A stretch of DNA of 64,000 nucleotides from Streptomyces sp. TSRI0281 (lineage in GTDB: Bacteria > Actinomycetota > Actinomycetes > Streptomycetales > Streptomycetaceae), in NCBI RefSeq assembly GCF_001905125.1, contig NZ_LWLE01000001.1, positions 461,418-525,417 of the forward strand, in the 5' to 3' direction. Below, piece after piece: positions 9,223 to 18,299 of this stretch; position 1 is the first letter of the stretch; each line of letters opens with the position of its first letter. The position numbers and the translations under genes were made by a program. The notes under the pieces are model-generated. The model was not told the DNA's origin, made no database searches, and worked only from the letters and a program-made list of their open reading frames with translations.

Positions 9223-10773
9223 TCAGGCCAGCGGCCCGGTGACCGGTTCCACGGCCTCCACCAGCTTCCCCTCGCGTACGAAGGTGTCGGCGGCGGCCAG
9301 GTCCGGGGAGAGGTAGCGGTCCGGGCCGGGCCCCTGGACCCCGGCGGCGCGCAGCGCGGCGATGGCCGCCCGCGAGGCGGGGGCCGGGGTGAGACCCCCG
9401 GCGGCGCGCAGCTCGACGGCGCGGGTCGCCGCGTACAGCTCGACGGCGACGATCCGGGCGAGGTTGTCGACGGCCGTACGGAGCTTGCGCGCCGCCGACC
9501 AGCCCATGGAGACGTGGTCCTCCTGCATCGCGGAGGACGGGATCGAGTCGGCGGACGCGGGGACCGCGAGCCGCTTCATCTCGCTGACCAGGGCCGCCTG
9601 GGTGTACTGGGCGATCATCAGGCCCGAGTCCACCCCGGGGTCGTCGGCGAGGAACGGCGGCAGCCCGTGCGAGCGGTTCTTGTCCAGGAGCCGGTCGGTG
9701 CGGCGCTCGGCGATCGAGCCGAGGTCGGCGGCGACGATGGCGAGGAAGTCGAGGACGTACGCGACGGGGGCGCCGTGGAAGTTGCCGTTGGACTCCACCC
9801 GGCCGTCGGGGAGCACCACCGGGTTGTCGACGGCGGAGGCCAGTTCACGGCCGGCGACCACGGCCGCGTACGCGAGGGTGTCCCGGCCCGCGCCGTTGAC
9901 CTGCGGGGCGCAGCGCACGGAGTAGGCGTCCTGGACGCGGGGCGCGTCATCCTGATGGTGACCGGTGAGGCCCGAACCCGCCAGCACCCGCAGCATGTTG
10001 TCGGCGCTGGCGCCCTGGCCCGGGTGCGGGCGGATGGCGTGCAGTTCCGGGGCGAGGACCTTGTCGGTGCCGAGCAGCGCCTCCAGCGAGAGGGCGGCGG
10101 TGATGTCGGCCGAGGTGTAGAGGTTCTTCAGGTCGGCGAGGGCCATGACGAGCATGCCGAGCATGCCGTCGGTGCCGTTGAGGAGGGCGAGGCCCTCCTT
10201 CTCGCGCAGTTCGACCGGTGCGATGCCGTGGGCGGCCAGCAGTTCGCCCGCGGGGCGCATGGTGCCGTCGGGGCCTTCCGCGTCGCCCTCGCCCATCAGC
10301 GTCAGGGCGCAGTGCGAGAGCGGGGCCAGGTCGCCGGAGCAGCCGAGCGAGCCGTATTCGTGCACGACGGGTGTGATGCCCGCGTTGAGCACGTCGGCCA
10401 TGGCCTGCGCGACCTCGGGGCGTACGCCGGTGTGGCCGGAGGCGACCGTCTTCAGCCGGAGGAACATCAGGGCGCGGACGACCTCGCGCTCGACGCGGGG
10501 GCCCATGCCCGCGGCGTGCGAGCGGACGATGTTGCGCTGGAGCTGGGCGCGCAGTTCGGGGCTGATGTGGCGGCTGGCGAGGGCGCCGAAGCCGGTGGAG
10601 ACGCCGTAGACCGGCTCGGGCTTCGCGGCGAGCGCGTCCACGATCCGGCGGGCGGCGGCCAGGGCTTCCACGGCGGCTGCGGAGAGCTCGACCCGGGCGC
10701 CCCCGCGGGCCACGGCGATGACGTCCTCGGCGGTGGTACCGGACGTCCCCACCACGACTGTATGCATATCCAT
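9223..10773 (-). CDS. hutH: histidine ammonia-lyase
   Basis: 516 residues, the usual length. Deaminates L-histidine to trans-urocanate, the first step of histidine catabolism. Family motifs: YGVSTGFG (catalytic Tyr56), the MIO-forming region GSLGCSGDLAPLSH at 141-154, NGTDGM, and the conserved QEDHVSMG. The MIO tripeptide is Cys145-Ser146-Gly147 instead of the usual Ala-Ser-Gly; I recall the same variant in the S. griseus enzyme. No Shine-Dalgarno precedes the ATG at 10773, and a well-formed promoter ends 7 nt upstream, so the message may be leaderless. An alternative ATG lies at 10767. No other hut genes are nearby. Confidence 0.96.
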   Translation of the reverse strand: MDMHTVVVGTSGTTAEDVIAVARGGARVELSAAAVEALAAARRIVDALAAKPEPVYGVSTGFGALASRHISPELRAQLQRNIVRSHAAGMGPRVEREVVRALMFLRLKTVASGHTGVRPEVAQAMADVLNAGITPVVHEYGSLGCSGDLAPLSHCALTLMGEGDAEGPDGTMRPAGELLAAHGIAPVELREKEGLALLNGTDGMLGMLVMALADLKNLYTSADITAALSLEALLGTDKVLAPELHAIRPHPGQGASADNMLRVLAGSGLTGHHQDDAPRVQDAYSVRCAPQVNGAGRDTLAYAAVVAGRELASAVDNPVVLPDGRVESNGNFHGAPVAYVLDFLAIVAADLGSIAERRTDRLLDKNRSHGLPPFLADDPGVDSGLMIAQYTQAALVSEMKRLAVPASADSIPSSAMQEDHVSMGWSAARKLRTAVDNLARIVAVELYAATRAVELRAAGGLTPAPASRAAIAALRAAGVQGPGPDRYLSPDLAAADTFVREGKLVEAVEPVTGPLA

Positions 10774-10780
10774 ATTCAGA

Positions 10781-10809
10781 AGCGTACGGACTGAAAGCCC
10801 ACCTGTCAC
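10781..10809 (-). promoter_or_regulatory. predicted hutH promoter (leaderless architecture)
   Basis: On the reverse strand: GTGACA (-35, 10804-10809), a 17-bp spacer, TACGCT (-10, 10781-10786), then only 7 nt to the hutH ATG. Spacing and hexamers fit a HrdB-type promoter and predict transcription starting at or very near the A of the start codon. Confidence 0.55.
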
Positions 10810-10858
10810 TAGTGGTCGCCGGGTTGACCCCTTACCGGCCGTCGCGGCCCGGCGCCGG

Positions 10859-12013
10859 TCAGGGGCGCTGACCGCGCAGCCTGCGCCGGTCGTGGGCGGA
10901 CTTCGGCGGCGAGTCGGCCAGCCGGATCACCTCGCCGTCGCGCCCGGCCACCACCGGCCCCACCGAGCGCGCCGCCTTGGCCCGGTACTGCGCCGCGTCC
11001 GCCAGCCGGAACAGGCGGCGGGCCGAGCGCACCGGGCCGATCGGGTCGCCGGTCGACGCGACCCCGCAGGCCACCCCGTCGCCGAGTTCGAGCACCTCCG
11101 CGCGCTCGCACAGCTCCGTGGCGACCCGGACCACGTCGTCCGCGCCGGGCCCCACGGCGAGCAGGCAGAACTCATCGCCGCCGAGCCGGGCCGCGAGGGC
11201 GTCCGGCAGCATGGCCCCGCACAGGGACAGCACCGAGCCGAAACGTTCCAGCAGACGATCGCCGACGGCATGGCCATGCGTGTCGTTGACCGCTTTGAGG
11301 CCGTTGAGATCGCAGACCACCAGGCTGACGACGGCGCCTTCCGTGCGGTGGCGCTCCACCGCCTCGTCGAGCCGGATGTCGACGGCGCGACGGTTGGCGA
11401 GCCCGGTCAGCGGGTCACTGAAGGCGAGTTTGCGGACCTCCTCCAGACGCTCCGTCTGGGCGATCCCGGCCGCGACGACGGCGGCCAGCACGGTCGCGAA
11501 GTTCGCGTCGTCCCGGTCGAACACCGGCTCCCCCATCTGGCGCGCCACATACAGCTCGCCCCAGGCCCGCCCGTGCAGCACGATCGGCGCGACCACACAG
11601 CAGCCGCGCCCGCGCCGCCGCAGGGCCGCGACCCGCTGACGGCAGTACGGGCGGGCGCCGCGGGCCGGGCCGCCCGCACCCGGCAGACCGTCGGCGGTCT
11701 CCACCCACGCGTCGGGCTCACCGCCGCCCGCCCACCGCTCGTGCAGGAACTCGGTGATCTCCGGGAACTGGTGCACCGGGTACACCTCGCCCTCGGGGAA
11801 CTCCTCCTCCGCCTCGTCACGCCGCCCCGCGTTCACCAGCACCCTCAGCCTGCCCCGGTCGCGCTCCCACACGGAGAGCGCGGCGAAGCTGCCGCCCAGC
11901 GCCTCACAGGCCCCCAACGCCGCAGCCCGCCACGATTCGCGCGGGGTGTAGGCAGCCGCCATCGTCTGCGCCAGCAAAACCACGGCCCTCAGGCGCGCAT
12001 CGTCACCACCCAT
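10859..12013 (-). CDS. cdgE: GAF-GGDEF diguanylate cyclase, CdgE-like
   Basis: 384 residues: an N-terminal GAF-like sensor (about 15-190), a short coiled linker, then a GGDEF domain opening with SDPLTGLANRR and with an intact GGDEF at 278-282. This predicts synthesis of c-di-GMP from two GTP. No RxxD inhibitory site is visible nine residues before GGDEF, so product inhibition may be absent. No membrane segments, so it is cytosolic. Its place beside hutH matches S. coelicolor cdgE (SCO4931/SCO4932 from memory), a developmental c-di-GMP enzyme. Starts at ATG 12013. Confidence 0.88.
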   Translation of the reverse strand: MGGDDARLRAVVLLAQTMAAAYTPRESWRAAALGACEALGGSFAALSVWERDRGRLRVLVNAGRRDEAEEEFPEGEVYPVHQFPEITEFLHERWAGGGEPDAWVETADGLPGAGGPARGARPYCRQRVAALRRRGRGCCVVAPIVLHGRAWGELYVARQMGEPVFDRDDANFATVLAAVVAAGIAQTERLEEVRKLAFSDPLTGLANRRAVDIRLDEAVERHRTEGAVVSLVVCDLNGLKAVNDTHGHAVGDRLLERFGSVLSLCGAMLPDALAARLGGDEFCLLAVGPGADDVVRVATELCERAEVLELGDGVACGVASTGDPIGPVRSARRLFRLADAAQYRAKAARSVGPVVAGRDGEVIRLADSPPKSAHDRRRLRGQRP

Positions 12014-12117
12014 TTGAACAGCTTATGTAGATTTGTTCCATTTTGATCATCTTGAGGGCTTAACAATCTTCAGCGCGCCCCACCTGACGTCACCGCCGAT
12101 CACGGAACGTCATGTCG

Positions 12118-12930
12118 TCACTCCCCGGGCCAGTTCGGCCGGCGCTTCTCGTTGAAGGCGGCCACACCCTCCACCCGGTCCCCGGAGAAGGCCACCGACC
12201 GCCAGGCCGCGTCCTCCACCTCCAGCCCCGTCCGCAGATCCAGCCCGTGCCCCAGCCGCAGCGCCCGCTTGGCCGCGCGCAGCCCGACCGGGGAGTTGGC
12301 CGCGATCCGGCCGCCGAGCGCCAGCGCCTCCGCCCGGTCCCGGCCCGCGTCGACCAGTTCGTCGACCAGCCCCAGCTCGCGGGCCTCGGCCGCCTCCACC
12401 CGGCGCGCGGTGAAGACCAGCTCCGCGGCGCGTGCCGCTCCGACCCGGCGGGGCAGCAGCTGCGTACCGCCGCCGCCCGGGATCACTCCGACCGACACCT
12501 CGGGCAGGCCCACCACGGCGGTGCTGTCGGCCACGATCAGGTCGCAGGCCAGGGCGAGTTCGAAGCCGCCACCGAGCGCGAAGCCGTGCACGGCGGCGAT
12601 CGTCGGCATCGGCAGTTCGAGCACCCCGGTGTACGCGGCCCGCGCGGTGGGGCGCTGCCGCATCAGCTCGGCATCGGTGAAGGAGTTCCGCTCCTTGAGG
12701 TCCGCGCCCACGCAGAAGGCCCGGTCATGGCTGGAGGTGAGGACGGTGACGCGTACGTCCCGGTCGGCGCCCAGCGCCTCGCAGGCGGCCCCGAGGGAGC
12801 GGGCCATCTCCGTGGACACCGCGTTCATGGCCTTGGGCCGGTCGAGCACCAGCTCGGCGACGTGCTCCTGGCCCTCGTGCCGCCGTACGACGACGAACTC
12901 CCCGAACCGCTGCTCCGACGTGACGGTCAT
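12118..12930 (-). CDS. enoyl-CoA hydratase/isomerase family protein
   Basis: 270-residue crotonase-fold protein. CoA-binding signature DRPKAMNAVSTEMA, oxyanion-hole regions FCVGADLKE and HGFALGGGFELALACD, and the region LPEVSVGVIPGGGGTQLLPRRVG, with Glu at the position of a catalytic hydratase Glu. This supports a genuine 2-enoyl-CoA hydratase. Starts at ATG 12930 with GGAGGGG 8 nt upstream. The neighbouring acyl-CoA carboxylase genes fit a role in branched-chain or odd-chain acyl-CoA breakdown, but the substrate is not defined. Confidence 0.9.
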   Translation of the reverse strand: MTVTSEQRFGEFVVVRRHEGQEHVAELVLDRPKAMNAVSTEMARSLGAACEALGADRDVRVTVLTSSHDRAFCVGADLKERNSFTDAELMRQRPTARAAYTGVLELPMPTIAAVHGFALGGGFELALACDLIVADSTAVVGLPEVSVGVIPGGGGTQLLPRRVGAARAAELVFTARRVEAAEARELGLVDELVDAGRDRAEALALGGRIAANSPVGLRAAKRALRLGHGLDLRTGLEVEDAAWRSVAFSGDRVEGVAAFNEKRRPNWPGE

Positions 12931-13059
12931 GACTGCACCCCTCCGGTTAACGAGCGTTACCGGAGGGATCCTAGACAGGACCGGCCGACACCGTAAGAAT
13001 GCCCGCGGCGCCGGGCAGCGCACGGGGCGGCGTCGGGACACCGCCCGGCGCGGAGCGCG

Positions 13060-14259
13060 TCAGCTCCCGCTCTTGCCCCGCCGGGCCAGCAGCCACGGCT
13101 CCACGACCCCGAGTCCGCGCACCGGACGCTGCCACATCGGCTGGAGTCCGAAGCGGTACGTGGGCAGGGGCGGGGCGTCCTCGGCCACCCGGCCCTCCTT
13201 CTCGGCCAGCCGGGCCCGCTCGGCGTGGGCCGCGACCTCCTCGGCGGCCTGCGCCTCGGACGCGGGCGCGTCACCGGTGCGGGTCAGCTCCTTGGCGAAC
13301 GCCCCGTCGACCAGCACGGCGTCCTTCGGGGCTATCGAGGTGAGCCGGCTGGCCAGGTTCACCGTCGTACCGAAGACATCGCCCATCCGGGTGGTGACCG
13401 TGCCGAACGCGATGCCGACCCGCAGCGCCGGCATCGTCTCGTCCTGCGACATGGCCTCGATCAGCCGCAGCGCTATCTCGGCCGCCGTGCCCGCGTCGTC
13501 GGCGGCGAACAGCACCTCGTCGCCCAGGGTCTTGATGAGCCGCCCGCCGTGGGCCGCGACCAGGTCGGCGGAGGTGGTCTCGAACGCCTCGACGAGTTCG
13601 CCGAGCTCCTCCTCCTCCAGCCGCCGGGTCAGCCGGGTGAAGCCCACCAGGTCGGCGAAGCCGACGGCGAGCCGCCGGTCGACCATCTCGTCGTCGTCGG
13701 CCGCCTGCACGACCCGGCCGGTGGCCGCGGCGAGCTGACGCCGCCACACATAGACGAGGAACTCCTCCAGCTCCGGCAGCAGCAGCTCGATCAGCGGATA
13801 CGTGACCTCGGTACGGGTCATCCCCGGCTCGGGCGGCTCGGTCAGCCCCGCCAGGAACGAATCGATCTGCCACTCCGCCAGCCGGGCGGTGGTCTGCCCG
13901 GTCGACCGGGCCACCTGGATCGCCATCGGCTCGCTCAGCAGCCCCGCCTCCACCAGACCGGCGAGCCGGCGCAGCGCCAGCACATCGGCCTCGGTGAGCG
14001 CCCTGGCCTGCCCGATGTCGGCGAAGCCCATGGCCCGCCAGAACCGGGACGCCAGGTCCATGGAGACTCCGGCGGTGCGGGCCGCCTGGAAGGGGGTGTA
14101 GCGGCGGTCGGCCCCCAGGATCAGCTGTTCGAGCCGGATCGCGAGGGGGTCGTCGGTCGGTTCGACCGTGTGATCGACCTCGTGATGCGGTGTGGCGTGG
14201 ACCGAGGGTTCCGAAGGGGGCTCCGCGCCCTCGCCGGAGGTCGTGTCGTCGACGGTCAC
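13060..14259 (-). CDS. cya: class III adenylate cyclase
   Basis: 399 residues. The N-terminal half (about 1-190) is an all-helical regulatory region. The catalytic domain follows: [15 protein letters not shown] (first metal-binding Asp), [16 protein letters not shown] (Lys and second Asp), and [28 protein letters not shown] with the transition-state Asn/Arg. Produces cAMP, which acts through Crp in spore germination and antibiotic production in Streptomyces. Starts at GTG 14259 with AGGAGG 7 nt upstream. Matches S. coelicolor cya (SCO4928 from memory). Cytosolic; no transmembrane helices. Confidence 0.92.
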   Translation of the reverse strand: MTVDDTTSGEGAEPPSEPSVHATPHHEVDHTVEPTDDPLAIRLEQLILGADRRYTPFQAARTAGVSMDLASRFWRAMGFADIGQARALTEADVLALRRLAGLVEAGLLSEPMAIQVARSTGQTTARLAEWQIDSFLAGLTEPPEPGMTRTEVTYPLIELLLPELEEFLVYVWRRQLAAATGRVVQAADDDEMVDRRLAVGFADLVGFTRLTRRLEEEELGELVEAFETTSADLVAAHGGRLIKTLGDEVLFAADDAGTAAEIALRLIEAMSQDETMPALRVGIAFGTVTTRMGDVFGTTVNLASRLTSIAPKDAVLVDGAFAKELTRTGDAPASEAQAAEEVAAHAERARLAEKEGRVAEDAPPLPTYRFGLQPMWQRPVRGLGVVEPWLLARRGKSGS

Positions 14260-14441
14260 CAGCCGCCTCCTGCCCGTTCCCTGCGCACTGCCCTGCCGAT
14301 CTGTCGCTGGATCGCCTCAACGATACGGCAGATGTGCCCTAGCTCACGTCCCCGGTTGCCCGGTACGGGTGCGTCGCACGTGACATCTCCCGTATTTGCA
14401 GTATTCCGCCGCGGCCCGCACCGCACCGATTTCACCCGTTC

Positions 14442-15344
14442 TCAGGTCAGACCGCCCTCCGCGCCGCGCAGGTGCACGATGTCGCCCGCGGACACCGGTT
14501 CCATGAGCCCCCCGCCGGTGGACAGCACGAGGCGGCCGTCGCCGTCGATCGCCACGGCCTCGCCGACGATCGACCGGTCGCCGGGCAGCTGGGCCCGTAC
14601 GGTCCGGTCCAGGGTCGCGCAGCCCGCCGCGTACGCCTCCTGGAGTCCGCTCGCGGCGGCGTCCCCGCCCGCCGCGCGCCATGTCCCGTACCACTCCTCC
14701 AGCGACCGCAGGACGGCCCGCAGCAGGGTCTCCCGGTCGGTGGAGACCGCGCCGGCCAGCGCCAGCGAGCCCGCGGTCGGGGCGGGCAGTTCCGCCGCGC
14801 GGAGCGAGACGTTGATCCCCATGCCGATGACGACACCGGCCCCGGCGCGCTCGGCGAGGATGCCGCCCGCCTTGCGTTCCGCCCCCGCCGGTGCCACCCC
14901 CGGCCGGGGGTGGCCGGAGTCCCCGGGGACGGTGACCAGGAGGTCGTTGGGCCATTTCAGTGCCAGGTCGACGCCCGCGGACCTGGCGAGCCCGGTCGCG
15001 GCGGCGACCCCGGCCAGCAGCGGCAGCCAGCCCCAGCGCTCCACGGGTACCTCACGCGGCGTCAGGAAGACGGAGAAGAACAGCCCCGAGCGCGACGGCG
15101 CCGTCCAGGCCCGGTCCAGACGCCCGCGCCCCGCGGTCTGCTCCTCGGCGACCAGGACCGTGCCCTCGGCCAGGTCATCGGCGCGCCCGGCGAGGTCGGA
15201 GTTGGTCGAGCCGGTCGACTCCACCACGTCCAGTGAGCTCCACAGCCCGCCGGGCCGCAGCAGTCCGCGGCGCAGCGCGGCGACGTTCAGGGGCGGCCGG
15301 TCCAGGTCCGACCAGCGGTTGTGTGGCGCATCCGGTGATGTCAT
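14442..15344 (-). CDS. birA: biotin-[acetyl-CoA carboxylase] ligase
   Basis: 300 residues, of the monofunctional class without the N-terminal DNA-binding wHTH domain. Motifs: STNSDLA, the biotinyl-AMP loop [16 protein letters not shown] with the catalytic Lys, GGILAE, GMGINV, and a small C-terminal SH3-like domain. Transfers biotin to the BCCP domain of acyl-CoA carboxylases. Divergent from pccB, whose partner accA2 carries the biotin, so enzyme and substrate genes cluster. Because it lacks an HTH it cannot itself act on the shared 187-bp promoter region. Confidence 0.93.
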   Translation of the reverse strand: MTSPDAPHNRWSDLDRPPLNVAALRRGLLRPGGLWSSLDVVESTGSTNSDLAGRADDLAEGTVLVAEEQTAGRGRLDRAWTAPSRSGLFFSVFLTPREVPVERWGWLPLLAGVAAATGLARSAGVDLALKWPNDLLVTVPGDSGHPRPGVAPAGAERKAGGILAERAGAGVVIGMGINVSLRAAELPAPTAGSLALAGAVSTDRETLLRAVLRSLEEWYGTWRAAGGDAAASGLQEAYAAGCATLDRTVRAQLPGDRSIVGEAVAIDGDGRLVLSTGGGLMEPVSAGDIVHLRGAEGGLT

Positions 15345-15384
15345 GCAAGCCAGCCTAGGTGTGGCAAACGACGCACTGCCGAAC

Positions 15385-15402
15385 CGTATCGGCGCCGATA
15401 CG
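15385..15402. promoter_or_regulatory. 18-bp perfect palindrome, candidate operator between birA and pccB
   Basis: CGTATCGGCGCCGATACG is a perfect dyad, 40 bp ahead of the birA start and 130 bp ahead of pccB. The form suits a dimeric HTH regulator such as a TetR family protein. I do not recognise its owner. Confidence 0.5.
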
Positions 15403-15404
15403 CT

Positions 15405-15478
15405 ACGAGTCAGTAGCTATGACGAGTCAGTAGCTATACGGAGTGCTGGCCCGTTAGCTGTACGGAGTACTGGCCCGT
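15405..15478. repeat. two nested tandem duplications in the pccB promoter region
   Basis: A 17-bp unit (ACGAGTCAGTAGCTAT plus one base) is duplicated head to tail at 15405-15421 and 15422-15438. A 24-bp unit that starts inside its last copy (TAGCTnTACGGAGTnCTGG...) is duplicated at 15431-15454 and 15455-15478 with two differences. Together they fill the space between the 15385 palindrome and the pccB leader. Confidence 0.8.
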
Positions 15479-15531
15479 TCCCCGTGACCGGTACTAGTCG
15501 TCCCCGTGACCAGGCAGGGAGCCGCCACCCG

Positions 15532-17121
15532 ATGTCCGAGCCGCAGAGCGACATCCACACCACCGCGGGCAAGATCGCGGACCTGCAGCGCCGCATTGAC
15601 GAAGCGACGCACGCCGGCTCCGCCCGCGCGGTCGAGAAGCAGCACGCCAAGGGCAAGTTGACCGCCCGCGAGCGGGTCGATCTCCTGCTCGACGAGGGTT
15701 CCTTCGTGGAGCTCGACGAGTTCGCCCGGCACCGCTCCACCAATTTCGGCATCGAGAAGAACCGCCCGTACGGAGACGGTGTCGTCACCGGCTACGGCAC
15801 GGTCGACGGCCGCCCCGTCTGCGTGTATTCGCAGGATTTCACGATCTTCGGCGGCTCGCTCGGTGAGGTCTACGGCGAGAAGATCGTCAAGGTCATGGAC
15901 TTCGCCCTGAAGACCGGCTGTCCGGTCATCGGCATCAACGACGGCGGTGGCGCCCGCATCCAGGAGGGGGTGGCCGCCCTCGGCCTGTTCGCCGAGATCT
16001 TCCGCCGCAATGTGCACGCCTCGGGTGTGATCCCGCAGATCTCGCTGATCGTCGGTCCGTGCGCGGGCGGCGCCGTCTACTCCCCCGCGATCACCGACTT
16101 CACGGTGATGGTCGACCAGACCTCCCACATGTTCATCACCGGACCCGACGTCATCAAGACGGTCACCGGTGAGGACGTCGGCTTCGAGGAGCTGGGCGGC
16201 GCCCGTACGCACAACACCACGTCCGGTGTGGCGCACCACATGGCGGGTGACGAGAAGGACGCGATCGAGTACGTCAAGTCCCTGCTCTCGTACCTCCCTT
16301 CGAACAACCTCTCCGAGGCGCCCGCCTTCCCGGAGGAGGCCGATCTCGCCACCACGGACGAGGACCGCGAGCTGGACACCCTCATCCCGGACTCGGCGAA
16401 CCAGCCGTACGACATGCACACCGCCATCGAGCATGTGCTGGACGACGGCGAGTTCCTGGAGACCCAGGCCCTGTTCGCGCCGAACATCATCACCGGCTTC
16501 GGCCGCGTCGAGGGCTACCCGGTCGGCATCGTCGCCAACCAGCCGATGCAGTTCGCCGGCTGCCTGGACATCAACGCGAGCGAGAAGGCGGCCCGCTTCG
16601 TCCGTACCTGCGACGCGTTCAACGTGCCGGTGCTGACCTTCGTCGACGTGCCGGGCTTCCTGCCGGGCGTGGACCAGGAGTACGGCGGCATCATCCGCCG
16701 CGGCGCCAAGCTGATCTACGCGTACGCGGAGGCCACCGTCCCGCTGATCACGGTGATCACCCGCAAGGCGTTCGGCGGGGCCTACGACGTCATGGGCTCC
16801 AAGCACCTGGGCGCCGACATCAATGTCGCCTGGCCGACCGCGCAGATCGCGGTGATGGGCGCCCAGGGCGCGGTGAACATCCTGCACCGCCGCACCATCG
16901 CGGCCGTCACGGACCCCGACGAGGCGGAAGCCACCCGCGCCGGACTCATCGCCGACTACGAGGACGCCCTGCTGAACCCGTACGTGGCGGCCGAGCGCGG
17001 ATACGTCGACGCGGTGATCATGCCGTCCGACACCCGGGCCCACATCGTCAAGGGACTGCGGCAGCTGCGGACGAAGCGGGAGTCGCTGCCCCCGAAGAAG
17101 CACGGCAACATCCCCCTCTAG
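15532..17121 (+). CDS. pccB: propionyl/acyl-CoA carboxylase beta (carboxyltransferase) subunit
   Basis: 529 residues, matching PccB length. Transfers CO2 from carboxybiotin to propionyl-CoA (and related acyl-CoAs), giving methylmalonyl-CoA, a polyketide extender unit. Carboxyltransferase motifs: [22 protein letters not shown], the oxyanion-hole glycines in the N-domain, and [19 protein letters not shown] plus [19 protein letters not shown] in the C-domain. A substrate-specificity residue is expected in the C-domain (Asp422 in S. coelicolor PccB); [14 protein letters not shown] lies around residue 390. ATG at 15532 with AGGGAG 11 nt upstream. The epsilon subunit gene follows 14 nt after the stop. 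Confidence 0.95.
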   Translation: MSEPQSDIHTTAGKIADLQRRIDEATHAGSARAVEKQHAKGKLTARERVDLLLDEGSFVELDEFARHRSTNFGIEKNRPYGDGVVTGYGTVDGRPVCVYSQDFTIFGGSLGEVYGEKIVKVMDFALKTGCPVIGINDGGGARIQEGVAALGLFAEIFRRNVHASGVIPQISLIVGPCAGGAVYSPAITDFTVMVDQTSHMFITGPDVIKTVTGEDVGFEELGGARTHNTTSGVAHHMAGDEKDAIEYVKSLLSYLPSNNLSEAPAFPEEADLATTDEDRELDTLIPDSANQPYDMHTAIEHVLDDGEFLETQALFAPNIITGFGRVEGYPVGIVANQPMQFAGCLDINASEKAARFVRTCDAFNVPVLTFVDVPGFLPGVDQEYGGIIRRGAKLIYAYAEATVPLITVITRKAFGGAYDVMGSKHLGADINVAWPTAQIAVMGAQGAVNILHRRTIAAVTDPDEAEATRAGLIADYEDALLNPYVAAERGYVDAVIMPSDTRAHIVKGLRQLRTKRESLPPKKHGNIPL

Positions 17122-17135
17122 AAAGGGCCCTGGTC

Positions 17136-17342
17136 ATGATCAAGGTCGTACGGGGCAACCCGACCCCGGAGGAGCTGGCCGCCGCCCTCGCGGTGGTCCA
17201 GGCACGCGCGGCGGCGACGGCGGCCGTCTCCTCGGGCGCGCCGGTACCGCCCGAGCAGTGGTCCGACCCGGGCCGCATCGCCCGCCGCGGGCGCCCGCAG
17301 CCGGGTCCGCGGTCCTGGGCGCGGACGTACTGGCCCGCCTGA
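17136..17342 (+). CDS. pccE: acyl-CoA carboxylase epsilon subunit
   Basis: 68 residues starting MIKVVRGNPTPEELAALAVV-like, the hallmark of actinobacterial AccE/PccE subunits: a short N-terminal beta strand with the xRGxPTxEELAAL motif, an Ala-rich helix, and a C-terminal W-rich tail (RSWARTYWPA). It stabilises the alpha-beta carboxylase complex. Translated 14 nt after pccB with GAAAGGG upstream, so the two are surely co-transcribed. Confidence 0.88.
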   Translation: MIKVVRGNPTPEELAAALAVVQARAAATAAVSSGAPVPPEQWSDPGRIARRGRPQPGPRSWARTYWPA

Positions 17343-17351
17343 GCCGCACCG

Positions 17352-17406
17352 CGTACGTACGGACGCCACCCCAGGTACGGCCGGAATTAATTAGTCCGTA
17401 CGTACG
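17352..17406. repeat. 13-bp inverted repeat around an AT-rich core
   Basis: CGTACGTACGGAC (17352-17364) is repeated in exact inverted form at 17394-17406. The 29-nt loop contains GGAATTAATTAG, strikingly AT-rich for this genome. Lies 10 bp after the pccE stop and 58 bp before the next small gene. It could end the pccB-pccE transcript or be an operator/promoter element for the gene at 17465. Confidence 0.6.
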
Positions 17407-17464
17407 GGGGTGGCTGAGTATCCGTACTCAGGCGTAGAGGCGGACTCCGCAGCAGGATCGGAAC

Positions 17465-17593
17465 ATGCTGTGGTCCGACCCCGAGAACAAGCCGCCGAAA
17501 GAACTGCGCGACGCCCAGGACATGATGCGTCGCGCGGGCCTGGTGCTCGCGCTCGCCATGGTGGTCGCGATGTTCGCCCTGGGCATCCGCTGA
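17465..17593 (+). CDS. 42-aa single-helix membrane protein
   Basis: MLWSDPENKPPKELRDAQDM begins a soluble helix-prone half, followed by a single hydrophobic segment (AGLVLALAMVVAMFALGI) and a C-terminal Arg. Small conserved genes of this form lie next to pccB/maf in Streptomyces (from memory). Function unknown; the location hints at a regulatory or assembly micropeptide for membrane or lipid metabolism, which is inference. The weak AGGATCGGAAC before the ATG is the only candidate ribosome site. Confidence 0.6.
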   Translation: MLWSDPENKPPKELRDAQDMMRRAGLVLALAMVVAMFALGIR

Positions 17594-17683
17594 GCTTCCC
17601 CGGCGGCCGACTTCTGCCCCCGGGGGCCGAGCTCTCCCCGGCGGGGGCACGGGGCCGCCGCCGGTCCTTCTACGATGGCCGGT

Positions 17684-18286
17684 ATGACTGATCAGCGCCG
17701 CCTCGTGCTCGCCTCCGCCTCGCCCGCCCGCCTCGGCCTCCTGCGCCAGGCCGGTTTCGCGCCCGAGGTGATCGTCAGCGGCGTGGACGAGGACGCCCTG
17801 ACCGCCCCGACCCCGGCCGAACTGGCGCTCGTGCTGGCCGAGGCCAAGGCCGCGGCCGTCGCCGCCCGCCCCGAGGCCGGGGGCGCCCTGGTCATCGGCT
17901 GCGACTCGGTGCTCGAACTGGACGGCCGGGCGCTCGGCAAGCCCGCCGACGCCGAGGAGGCCACCGCGCGCTGGAAGTCCATGCGCGGCCGGGCGGGCGT
18001 CCTGCGGACCGGGCACAGCGTGATCGACACCGCGTCCGGCCGTACGGCTTCCGCGACCGCCTCCACCGTCGTCCGGTTCGGCGAGCCGACCGACGCCGAG
18101 GTCGCCGCCTACGTCGCCTCGGGCGAGCCCCTCCATGTCGCGGGGGCGTTCACCCTGGACGGCCGCTCGGCTCCGTTCGTGGACTCCATCGAGGGCGACC
18201 ACGGCAACGTCATCGGGCTCTCCCTGCCGCTGCTGCGCCGGCTCCTCGGGGAACTCGACATCTCCGTGACGGAGTTGTGGGTCTGA
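17684..18286 (+). CDS. maf: Maf family nucleoside triphosphate pyrophosphatase
   Basis: 200 residues. N-terminal [14 protein letters not shown] (the S-[AS]-S-P-R loop), then [21 protein letters not shown] with the catalytic acid region, and [27 protein letters not shown] near the C-terminus, which places it in the dTTP/UTP-type Maf group. Hydrolyses non-canonical or excess nucleotides to monophosphates; some Maf proteins also affect septation. Start at 17684 (MTDQRR); an in-frame ATG at 17675 is also possible, as neither has a strong Shine-Dalgarno. Upstream of accA2, as in other streptomycetes. Confidence 0.88.
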   Translation: MTDQRRLVLASASPARLGLLRQAGFAPEVIVSGVDEDALTAPTPAELALVLAEAKAAAVAARPEAGGALVIGCDSVLELDGRALGKPADAEEATARWKSMRGRAGVLRTGHSVIDTASGRTASATASTVVRFGEPTDAEVAAYVASGEPLHVAGAFTLDGRSAPFVDSIEGDHGNVIGLSLPLLRRLLGELDISVTELWV

Positions 18287-18299
18287 TCCGGGACGGCCC

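Noticed and set aside
9031..10794. Forward open frame across hutH
   Set aside because: Antisense shadow; hutH motifs on the reverse strand are unambiguous.
13225..15531. Long open frame running into pccB from far upstream
   Set aside because: It is antisense to cya and birA; the true pccB start with a ribosome site and homologous N-terminus is at 15532.
17352..17406. Inverted repeat as the ends of an insertion element
   Set aside because: The arms are only 29 nt apart, with no transposase gene or target duplication.
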